64,000 nucleotides of DNA, taken from Stentor roeselii. Lineage: Eukaryota > Ciliophora > Heterotrichea > Heterotrichida > Stentoridae. The notes beneath the pieces were generated by a model. The model ran no database searches. It was given only the letters and a program-made list of their open reading frames with translations, and was not told the DNA's origin. Positions 49,469 to 57,525 of the stretch are shown here, one piece after another. The translations under genes were made by a program, and so were the position numbers. The DNA lies in assembly GCA_006503475.1 (NCBI GenBank), contig RSEH01000228.1, forward strand, positions 1 through 64,000. Reading direction: 5' to 3'. Every line of letters begins with the position of its first letter. Within the stretch, counting starts at the first letter, position 1.

Positions 49469-50548
49469 ATGGGAGTAAAATGTGCATGTATGAATGAACA
49501 GTCAAAAGATGAACATTCTGCTATTTTCCTTCCTGAAAAAATCATCATTCAAGAAGAACTCGTTGAGGCAAGTCCTGAGTCGATTGACCTTCGAGATCTT
49601 GTCAAGTTACAAGGAGTCATTCGTGGGTACCTCGGAAGAAAAAGGGCAAAAGTGCTTATTTCTTCAAATCGCAACACCCGCGTTAAACAAAGTAAAAAAC
49701 CTGCGAATCCTGAAGTTGGAACAGTTGAGTCTTTATCTTTATTAGAAAAAATCCCAGATTACTCTTCACCGGTTGTCACAAAGTTGCAGAAAAAACTAGG
49801 AATTTATCTTTTTGATAAAAGAAATGACGGCAACACTCGCATTTCTCGTGGTCCTATCTTGATGTCGAATAAAGCTGTTTATATTGGAGAATGGAACCAG
49901 TCTGATCAAAGAGATGGCTTCGGAATGCAAATTTGGAATAATGGAAGTTTATTTGAAGGCCTCTGGAAAAGCAACGCGATGGTCAAGGGCCGACTTATTT
50001 TTGACCATGGAGAAGTTTATGAAGGCGAGTTTTTTGAAAATCAAGCCTGTGGAAATGGAACTTTTTATAGTCTTTCTGAATCTATTTACTCTGGACAGTG
50101 GCTGAGAGACTTGAGACATGGTCTCGGACATGAAAGCTCTGTGAATGGCGATATTTACAAAGGAGAATTTTATGAAGACAAGAAGAATGGAAAAGGCTTG
50201 ATTGTCTTTAATGATACCAGTGAGTATGATGGAGATTTCTCTGATGATCACATTCATGGCTTTGGAAAGTTTTCTTGGGCTGATGGAAGAGAGTATTTAG
50301 GAGAGTTCGCTTTTGGTAAAATGGAAGGAAAAGGCACTTTTGTTTGGCCTGATGGGAGGAGGTATGAAGGTGAATATTTAAATGACCAGAAACATGGATT
50401 TGGAAGATTTTTCACTTCAGAAAAAAATATGTATGAAGGGTTCTGGAAACATGGAAAAAAACATGGGACTGGAATACAGACCTCTGAAAATGGCTTGACT
50501 CGGAAAGGACAGTGGCTTGAAGGCAAGAGGATCAAGTGGGTTGATTAA
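49469..50548 (+). CDS. Dually acylated IQ/MORN-repeat protein
   Basis: 359 aa. MGVKCAC at the start fits N-myristoylation at Gly2 and palmitoylation at the nearby cysteines, which supports this start codon and a membrane location. One IQ-like motif lies at about 48-65 (LVKLQGVIRGYLGRKRAK). From about 130 to 355 there are about nine MORN repeats, for example YIGEWNQSDQRDGFGMQIW, YEGEFFENQACGNGTF, YEGEYLNDQKHGFGRF. MORN proteins organise membrane-cytoskeleton junctions and bind lipids. Lipid-anchored MORN/IQ proteins are common in ciliates. Its stop overlaps the next gene's stop. Confidence 0.9.
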   Translation: MGVKCACMNEQSKDEHSAIFLPEKIIIQEELVEASPESIDLRDLVKLQGVIRGYLGRKRAKVLISSNRNTRVKQSKKPANPEVGTVESLSLLEKIPDYSSPVVTKLQKKLGIYLFDKRNDGNTRISRGPILMSNKAVYIGEWNQSDQRDGFGMQIWNNGSLFEGLWKSNAMVKGRLIFDHGEVYEGEFFENQACGNGTFYSLSESIYSGQWLRDLRHGLGHESSVNGDIYKGEFYEDKKNGKGLIVFNDTSEYDGDFSDDHIHGFGKFSWADGREYLGEFAFGKMEGKGTFVWPDGRRYEGEYLNDQKHGFGRFFTSEKNMYEGFWKHGKKHGTGIQTSENGLTRKGQWLEGKRIKWVD

Positions 50549-51579
50549 TTTAAGTACGGGGTTAATTCAGCTATGATAGCGATGTTAATTGACATGTTAC
50601 ATCTCGGACAGTTTGAGTATGATAAGGCTTTTCTGCAGCATTCAGTGCAAAACTTGCATAGGCAAATTTTTCCAGAAAGGTTTCTGTTTGGGTTATTTGA
50701 ACATTTTTGACATTCTGAGGAAAGAGGTCCTATGCTGATTTTTGCATTTTGGTCTTCATATTTGCTGATTAAAGTACTTTCTTTTATGATGCCATTTACC
50801 TTTGTGAATATTTCTCGAGGGTCAGGAATTCCTTGGCTTGTCAAGGTTTGAACTGGAGGATTTTTCGGAATTTGATTGTAAAATTCATTTATTTTCACTT
50901 CTTCTGTGATTGGGTGAAAGTGACGAAGTCGGGCTTCAACATTTTCACTTAATTTAAAGCTTTTTGGAATTGTTTCACTGATCTTTTGAATGATTTCAGA
51001 ATTGAGAAGTGAAAAGTTCTCTTCGTTTAAAAGGGTCTTTAAAATATTTTCTAATGATTTTTCGATTTCGTTTTCTTTTCGATTGATCAGAACTGGAATT
51101 ATTTTTTCTGGAGTTCCTTTGAAGAGGAGGTGAAAAGAAACGTTGGATTCTTTGAAAATGCCAAGGATCAGTGATCTTTTACTTATTTTAGGGAAGAACT
51201 TTTTTAGGTCTTCTGGAGAGGAATAAAGAAAAACCTGCAAATACATGTTTTCTAAAGAGTTTTCAATGTTTTTATCAGAAAATAACATGAGACCTAAACG
51301 ATCTATGTCAGAATCGAGTCTTCTACATTCATTTCTAAACTCTTCAAAACTTCTTCTTCTTTCAAACAAGTCATTCAAAAGTGGTTCAACATTCTCAAAC
51401 CCCTTAATATTTACCTTCAAGTAGTTAAAAACATGTGCAAATCTCATCGGTTCATAAAAAAGATAAACAAGTAAACTTTCCAAAGCCGCTCCAGTAAACT
51501 TATTAGAAATCGACTGTAAATAAATTTCACTTCCCAGTTCTCTAAATTTTATCCAACTTTCAGTGACTTCCTTAAACAT
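50545..51579 (-). CDS. Hypothetical protein with C-terminal Cys-rich zinc finger
   Basis: 344 aa. The first ~290 residues are helical with no domain I recognise. The C-terminal ~55 residues are Cys-rich (CQKCSNNPNR, CLCKFCTECCRKAL, NCPRCNM) with RING-like spacing, suggesting two zinc sites. A ubiquitin-ligase role is possible but not shown. Start codons with Beclin-1 are 27 bp apart. The stop overlaps the MORN gene's stop. Confidence 0.68.
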   Translation of the reverse strand: MFKEVTESWIKFRELGSEIYLQSISNKFTGAALESLLVYLFYEPMRFAHVFNYLKVNIKGFENVEPLLNDLFERRRSFEEFRNECRRLDSDIDRLGLMLFSDKNIENSLENMYLQVFLYSSPEDLKKFFPKISKRSLILGIFKESNVSFHLLFKGTPEKIIPVLINRKENEIEKSLENILKTLLNEENFSLLNSEIIQKISETIPKSFKLSENVEARLRHFHPITEEVKINEFYNQIPKNPPVQTLTSQGIPDPREIFTKVNGIIKESTLISKYEDQNAKISIGPLSSECQKCSNNPNRNLSGKICLCKFCTECCRKALSYSNCPRCNMSINIAIIAELTPYLN

Positions 51580-51606
51580 TTATTAACCCTGAATGAAATA
51601 TTAAGA
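51580..51606. promoter_or_regulatory. 27-bp divergent intergenic region
   Basis: It separates the start codons of the Cys-rich protein (minus) and Beclin-1 (plus); Beclin's N-terminal CYYC zinc element is conserved, fixing its start. No motif recognised. Confidence 0.6.
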
Positions 51607-52695
51607 ATGGAAGGGAAGTCCAGGTGTTATTATTGCAAAATCCAAGTAGTTCTCACTGATAACCAAGGAGAATTCATAGAAAAAGACAAGATTCTCTCTC
51701 TTTTGCCTCATCAAGACGAAAAAATCATGGAGACTGACAGAGTTCTTTTATTATCATCTTTAGAATTCCCAGATAGACAACTGGTTTGTTTGAATTGTCT
51801 TGAAAACCTATTCGACCCGGTCCTCAAAGAAATCGACGTCGCCAGTCAAAACAAAAAATCCTTAGAAGAACATCTGAGTCTATTCAAAAAAGAACTCGCT
51901 GAACGTTCAGAAAACGACTCAGATGATGAAACAATCTTAAAACTCGAAGAGACCTTAAAAGCAATGAAATCAAAAAGTGAAGATCTTTCTAAAGAATTAA
52001 CAGTCCTCGAAGAAAATTTAACTGGACTTAGAAATGACGAGCAAAATTACTGGGCAATTGCAAACAGCACTGAAATGGACCTGCTTACATTTGAAGAAAA
52101 ACACTCTGAAGTGACTCAAAGGTTAAAAGTTGCTGAAGACGAGATAAAGTATCTATCAAACATCAACGTTTTAAATGAATTGTTTTACATTTCAACTTCA
52201 AATCAATTCGGAACAATTTCAGGACTTCGTTTAGGAAGATTAGATTCAGAAGTAGTCACTTGGGACGAGATAAACGCGGCTTGGGGCCATTGTGTGTTAT
52301 TATTGTCGACGTTATTCAAAATGAAAGGTCTTAGCAGTGCTCAATGCATTTTATACCCTTTGGGAAATTCATCAAAAATCTGCCAGGTTCACGACTCAGA
52401 CAGAAAATACGAGTTATTCTTAAACGACACTTCTTATTCCAAGATGTCAGGAAGATACAACACTGCTCAAGAGCTTTTCATTGAAGTTATTTACGAACTT
52501 TCCCTTATGCTTGAAGCGGACAACCAGGACCTCAGCCTTCCAGTTAAGATCGAGCGAAATTTATTCATCATCAACAACGTGAAAATCCGACTAGACGTCA
52601 GTAACAAAGAGACTTGGACTCGTGGATTGAAATACATGCTTCAAGACCTGAAGTACCTTATTTATATCTGCATTAGAGAAGATAATAAAAATTAA
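51607..52695 (+). CDS. BECN1: Beclin-1/Atg6
   Basis: 362 aa. N-terminal CYYC and CLNC pairs form a zinc element (about residues 7-80), a coiled coil spans about 85-180, and the evolutionarily conserved membrane-binding domain fills the rest: NVLNELFYISTSNQFGTISG, LRLGRLDSEVVTWDEINAAW, ILYPLGNSSKI and WTRGLKYMLQDLKYLIY. This is the autophagy and endosomal subunit of the class III PI3-kinase (Vps34) complex. It is shorter than human Beclin-1 (450 aa), mainly N-terminally, lacking the BH3 region. Confidence 0.95.
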   Translation: MEGKSRCYYCKIQVVLTDNQGEFIEKDKILSLLPHQDEKIMETDRVLLLSSLEFPDRQLVCLNCLENLFDPVLKEIDVASQNKKSLEEHLSLFKKELAERSENDSDDETILKLEETLKAMKSKSEDLSKELTVLEENLTGLRNDEQNYWAIANSTEMDLLTFEEKHSEVTQRLKVAEDEIKYLSNINVLNELFYISTSNQFGTISGLRLGRLDSEVVTWDEINAAWGHCVLLLSTLFKMKGLSSAQCILYPLGNSSKICQVHDSDRKYELFLNDTSYSKMSGRYNTAQELFIEVIYELSLMLEADNQDLSLPVKIERNLFIINNVKIRLDVSNKETWTRGLKYMLQDLKYLIYICIREDNKN

Positions 52696-53300
52696 TGACT
52701 GGCAAATTCGTCAATTTTAACTATGAAAAATCGATTTCAGTTCAAAATCTCGAATCACATCTTTCACATGAAGATATTCAAGAGTTCATCTCAAGATTCG
52801 CTAGAGTCTCGAGAATTATCGTAAAAAAAAACAAGTTCGCTTCAGGAAATTATGCCTTGGTCGAGTTCTTCACTGCTGAAGCCGCTAATAGTGTTTTACA
52901 GGAACTCAATGGAAAGTCTCTTGGAAAAAATCTATTAAAAGTTGCAAAGTTGCAGGAAAAAAAGAATTTATTTGAACATAAACAAGAGTTTTACTCAAGA
53001 GTTTTGGAAAATATTGAAAATGTTTTGATTCTTGCGAAGACTAGAATAAAAGATCAGTACCCAGAAGACCCGGTTCAAGAAAAGCCGATTGTAAAGCTAG
53101 GAAATGTTGGAGTTATCAATAAAAATCTCCATGCTCACGACCTTTGTGAGTACCTCGAGAAAAAAATAGTAGAAGCCGCTCCAGAACTTCGAAATAAATG
53201 CAAAAGAATGTTGAAAAAGTTGACATTAAACAACTTACACAGTCTTTACAACGACGAGCAAGTCTTTCAAGAATTTTTTCTTTCTTTGAAGTCAGATTAA
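52695..53300 (+). CDS. RRM-domain RNA-binding protein
   Basis: 201 aa. One RRM fold at residues 12-88: SISVQNLESHLSHEDIQEF (RNP2 side), GNYALVEFFTAEAANSVL (RNP1 side) and ELNGKSLGKNLLKV. The C-terminal half is basic and helical. Its ATG shares a base with the Beclin-1 stop (TAATG). No other Met precedes the RRM, so the start is well supported. RNA target unknown. Confidence 0.82.
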   Translation: MTGKFVNFNYEKSISVQNLESHLSHEDIQEFISRFARVSRIIVKKNKFASGNYALVEFFTAEAANSVLQELNGKSLGKNLLKVAKLQEKKNLFEHKQEFYSRVLENIENVLILAKTRIKDQYPEDPVQEKPIVKLGNVGVINKNLHAHDLCEYLEKKIVEAAPELRNKCKRMLKKLTLNNLHSLYNDEQVFQEFFLSLKSD

Positions 53301-53360
53301 CTATTACCTAGACTAATCCCATTTTCCATGTTCTTGATAATACCAGCTGAGTAAATCTTA

Positions 53361-53687
53361 CTATTTACGAAGAATCTGGTAAAGACCTGTGATGCCCATA
53401 AACATATTCACTGCGAATAGGTTTAAAGATATCGGGTAGATCTGCGTCGAGTACCTGGACCACACAAAGCCTGTCATTGAAACTGCTGTTTGCTGAGGAA
53501 GTGAAATGTTTTGGGCTGGCACGTTCAGGTCTTTTATATTCGCGATCACGATGCCCCATTTAAACCAGGGACACCAGAAGAAGATAGTAAATGGTCCCTT
53601 ATCAGAAAGCATATAGTTCTTCATTCGCTCAGGCCATGGAAACCCATTTACTATCAACTTTTGAAGTTTAGGCACAATTCCAACCAT
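53361..53687 (-). CDS. MPC2: Mitochondrial pyruvate carrier subunit 2
   Basis: 108 aa, the full family length. It contains HWP-like PWPERMK, FFWCPWFKWGIVIANI, LPQQTAVSMTGFVWSRYS and NLFAVNMFMGITGLYQILRK, the conserved MPC2 blocks across two to three membrane helices. MPC1/MPC2 import pyruvate through the inner mitochondrial membrane. Its start is about 22 bp from the telomere-like repeat array, so that array lies in its promoter region. Confidence 0.95.
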   Translation of the reverse strand: MVGIVPKLQKLIVNGFPWPERMKNYMLSDKGPFTIFFWCPWFKWGIVIANIKDLNVPAQNISLPQQTAVSMTGFVWSRYSTQIYPISLNLFAVNMFMGITGLYQILRK

Positions 53688-53708
53688 ATTTATAAACTTT
53701 CATTCTCT

Positions 53709-53756
53709 TGTTAGGGTGTTAGGGTGTTAAGGTGTTAGGGTGTTAAGGTGTTAAAG
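53709..53756 (+). repeat. Interstitial telomere-like array, six 8-bp units
   Basis: Six consecutive octamers: three TGTTAGGG, two TGTTAAGG and one TGTTAAAG. The complement of TGTTAGGG is CCCTAACA, the telomere repeat reported for Stentor and Blepharisma. The G-rich strand is the plus strand, as at a right-hand chromosome end. A lone AAGGTGTTA occurs at 53784-53792. The array sits between the MPC2 and aquaporin starts. Confidence 0.85.
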
Positions 53757-53844
53757 TCTAAAATCTTTATTTTACTGAATTTTTAAGGTGTTATCAATTT
53801 TAAAGATTTTGTTATTCACACTTAAATTGTGGTAGAAAAAATAA

Positions 53845-54576
53845 ATGTGGCATCGAGTCTTCGGAGAAGCGATCGGAACATTTATCTTCGCTTTTATCTT
53901 AGCAGCAGCTGACAATTCCGAGATATTCACAGGGAACTCAGGACATCCATTTGCGACAGGTGGAGGTGCGATAATTATAATGATGTTAGCAGGTTTTTCA
54001 GCAGATCCTCACTTGAACCCAGCAATCACTTTAGGTCATTTAGTTCGTCATTTACTGTACAAGTCTCCATCAGCGATGGCTTTTATCGAGCACTTTTTGA
54101 TAATTTTTGTTCAATTCGCATCAGCAATGCCAGGGGCGTACCTTGGATGGGGACTTAACCGAACATTGACTTACTTCGAGCCTACTTACGAGTCAACTAA
54201 TAACCAGGCCTTTGGAGCTGAATTCGTATTTAGTGCTTTGATAACAACTGTCGCGTTAATGATTGGAAAAACGAAAGACTCTCGGATTTTAGGATGTGTT
54301 GTGTTAGGAGCTGCTTATTTCGCAGGTGTCATGTGTGTGAGTTATTATAGTGGAGCTTGCTTTAACCCGGCACTGGGACTTGCTTTGAACACTGTGAAGT
54401 ATACTGAAAGTGGACATCATATTAAAAAGACCTGGATTTATATCTTTGCTCCGTTTTTAGGAGGAGTCACTGGTGGTATTATGAACTCTATCTTTTTAAT
54501 TGGATCGAAAGAAGAAGTCGCTTTCAGTGATGATGAAGATGCTTATGACGTGTTGAAACTTAAGCTGAGTGGTTAA
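53845..54576 (+). CDS. Aquaporin/MIP-family channel
   Basis: 243 aa with six hydrophobic segments and the two family boxes: NPAITLG (about residue 58) and NPALGLA (about 174), the pore NPA motifs, plus the N-terminal EAIGTFIFAFILAA. Water or small-solute transport is expected; the selectivity filter cannot be assigned by eye. An acidic C-terminal tail (SDDEDAYDVLK) may regulate it. It starts about 90 bp downstream of the telomere-like array. Confidence 0.93.
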   Translation: MWHRVFGEAIGTFIFAFILAAADNSEIFTGNSGHPFATGGGAIIIMMLAGFSADPHLNPAITLGHLVRHLLYKSPSAMAFIEHFLIIFVQFASAMPGAYLGWGLNRTLTYFEPTYESTNNQAFGAEFVFSALITTVALMIGKTKDSRILGCVVLGAAYFAGVMCVSYYSGACFNPALGLALNTVKYTESGHHIKKTWIYIFAPFLGGVTGGIMNSIFLIGSKEEVAFSDDEDAYDVLKLKLSG

Positions 54577-54628
54577 ATAATCATTGAAGTTTCTTTAATT
54601 TTTTAAAATCTTTCATTCCTTATTAAAT

Positions 54629-57377
54629 ATGCTCAACTCACCTCGAAGGAAAAACTTGTCACCCCTCGCAAATCGGACTTTACCTGAAGTACTAAAACCT
54701 AAAACTCCTCATTCAATCCGAGTCACAACAAGCAAGTCAGGAAAAGCTTTTCCAGAAGTTTTACAAGTAAAGCCTAAACTCAACCTTCAAATGAAATCTT
54801 TTTCTTCAAGAGACTTGCATCTTTCTCTATCTTCCGAGCAGTTCGAACTGAAACTTTCAGAAGACCTGAAAAAGTTGAATTCTTTTTACGTTGATTCTTC
54901 CTTAAACAAGGTCTTTTTTAAGGATTTCACATTTGAAGAACCTTCTTCAGGACAAGCAGACCGAAAAGACGCGCAACTTTTAATAGAGTGGCTTGATTTC
55001 ATGTTACAAAAGGTCCAAAGTGAAAAACATGACACGCCTCAGAAGTTATTTGACCTTGCAAATGAAATTTACTCGATTTGCTTTGTGGAGATCATCCGAC
55101 AAGTGACTGCGCATTGCAAAGAACGTGGATATCTGATTTCAAGAGTGTGGAAAACTTATTCAAACCTTTTCGAACAAGCATTAAAAATCACTCAAAATCG
55201 TTATCAGGCCTTGCAAGACTCTCTTAATTCTGAAACGTTTAAAATGGTCGCATGGCTTGAAGAAAGACTGAGAAACGTTGAAGACCAGCTAGGAAAGGAA
55301 AGGTCAGAAAGGGAAAATCTTCAGAGTCAGTTAGAGTCTCATTCTGCTTTACTTAAAAGTAAAACTGAGAAAGAAATCAAGTTGATTAATAATTTGGGAA
55401 TTTTACAAGCGCAGTATAAAATCACGAAAAAAGAACTTCTTACGCTTAAGGAAGATGCAAGGATCTTGAAGGTCCGATATGAGAATATTGGAGCTGAAGA
55501 CGAGTTTAACAATGTGGTAAAAAGACTTGTTATTCCTAAAAGGTTTAAAAGAAAAACAAGCATTGAATTAGATAAAGAACTCTCAAAAGATCCTCTAATC
55601 AGCGATTTTTTCTCAGAATCCGACTCAGAGATTTTCGACCGTATCACGAAATATGGTAAAAAAAATTTAGAAAAAAGTATAGAAATCCTTTTTAACCAAG
55701 ACGACTTCGTTGAAAAAGCGACTGAAACCAACAAGTCCATCTTCATCTCCACTGAAGTCCAAACCGACGTGAGAGACTTATGTGGCGAGACAGTGGGTGT
55801 AAAAAAGCGTCAAAACAAATTAATTTACAGTAACTCAATTCGTTCAAAAAATCAGAAACCGATGTACTTCTCAGAATTTCGCCCTTACAACCAAAGGACC
55901 CTTACCCTTGAAGCTCATAAACTCGCAGGTGACGCTTTCAGCAGTGAGTTAAAAAAAAAACATGTAAGACTTAGAAGACTGCTAAGTACAATAAAAAACG
56001 TAAGAGATTATCAGGAACATCAGCAATGAACTGTCAAATGAAGACATTCCTCATAGTCATGTCTTAGCTGGACTATTAAAAAATCTTTCACAGGCAAGTC
56101 AAGTCATTTCTAGTCATCCTTTAGAAACACTTCCTGATACTGTTGAAGAAGTTGAAGAAGAAGCTGAAATCTTGAAAAAACGAAAAATGATTCAAACTGT
56201 GCAACAAGCTGATGATGAGAAAAAGGAAAAGTTTAAAGGAAGTGATGCTTCTAATACTTTAAGAAAAGTCTCACATACCCCTGTGCATAAGTTAAAAAAT
56301 GTGATGTTCAAAAAAATGCTTTTGAAGTTGATTCTTTACTTTTATGAAGAAAGAACTAAGGAAAGGTCGAATGTTGAGCATTTTTGTGATTTTGTCTTCA
56401 ATTGTTTAATGAAAAAATATATCATGAAAAAAGCGGCTGAGTCGAAATTTCATCATCTTCTTGCAAGTTGTGTCAAGTATAAGTTCATCATCAGAGTTAG
56501 AGTCTTTGGAAGGTTCCTCGGACTTTACGATGGCTTCGACACTGAAGACTTAAACTTTTACATAGAATGTCTTCAGTTCTTTCAAAACTTACCTCTTGGA
56601 ACTATCACAATTTCTCAAGATTCTTTAGAAAATATCTGGGTTCCTTATTTTCGCTGCACTGAGTGCATCAAGTTCTTTGAAAAAGTTCTTCCGAAAGCGG
56701 AAATTCCTTCTTTGAAAGCGAAATTGGAGAAGATGAAAAGAGAAGATAAAGTAAGTAAACAAGGAGTTGTTGATTTTGATGAGTTTTTGGAACAATTGGT
56801 GGAAACTCATAATGATCATAATAAAAGTACAAAACATTTCATGGAGTCTATTTATGGAGCTGCTGACCTTAATGATGATGGGTATCTTCAATTAAAAGAA
56901 TTTGAACTTTTGATGAGGTTTCTTTCGAGTTATCAGTTTAAAGAAATCACTGTTAGAAGACTTTTTGATGAATATGCAGAAAATTTTATGTCGGAAGAAG
57001 ATGATGAAATTAAAGCTATCAGCTTTGAAAATCTTTGTCAGATGAATTTAACTCATAAGGTCTTTCAGGCTGGAAATGTGAAAAATTTTACTGGGGTTAG
57101 TAATGGTGAAGAGGCATTGGAAAAGCTGGAAATTATGGAACCTGTTGTTGAGGACCTTATAAATGAAATTCATTGGAGATTCAGTGAAACTCAGACCTGG
57201 GAAGAACACATCGATGAACTCACTGCATTGCTTGGAATTATCAAAAGTAAAATATATGCAAAAAGAAGTCCAGAAAAAACATTTTTAGCATATTCCTTGA
57301 TAGAATGCGAATCAAAAAGGATAATTATCGAAGAAAGAATGAAAGAATTTTTACCTAATTTTGCATATGGATTTTGA
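54629..57377 (+). CDS. Axonemal dynein light-chain-like/EF-hand protein, frame junction unresolved
   Basis: I treat two frames as one gene of about 910 aa. Part 1 (54629-56029) has a segment like the axonemal inner-arm dynein light chain p28 (EIIRQVTAHCKERGYLISRV, about residue 155) followed by coiled coil. Part 2 continues in another frame; it stays open and protein-like from 56004 (EIIRNISNELSNEDIPHSH) with no ATG until 56187, which argues against a separate gene. It ends with an EF-hand (DLNDDGYLQLKEFE). AXDND1-type axonemal proteins share the dynein-light-chain-like domain. A non-standard intron or a one-base error near 55985-56014 must join the parts. Confidence 0.6.
55985..56003 (+). 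other. Candidate 19-nt intron joining two frames
   Basis: GTACAATAAAAAACGTAAG is the only GT-AG segment in the right place whose length shifts the frame correctly. It has an A at position 10 but is longer than the six 15-nt introns here. Alternative: a 15-nt intron GTAAGAGATTATCAG (56000-56014) plus one surplus A in the preceding A6 run. Confidence 0.35.
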
Positions 57378-57525
57378 AAGAACCAGTTGTTAAATTATTC
57401 ATGAATAGTTAATGATGATAGCAAAATAAATCATTTCTTATATAATTAAATCTAAACTCCTTAAAAACAAAGCTCTAAATAAAACCCTCTGAAAAACCTA
57501 TAAAAAACTATCAACAATATTCAAA

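Noticed and set aside
56000-56014. GTAAGAGATTATCAG as a simple 15-nt intron
   Set aside because: It keeps the first frame, which still ends at the TGA, and position 10 is T; it works only with an additional one-base change.
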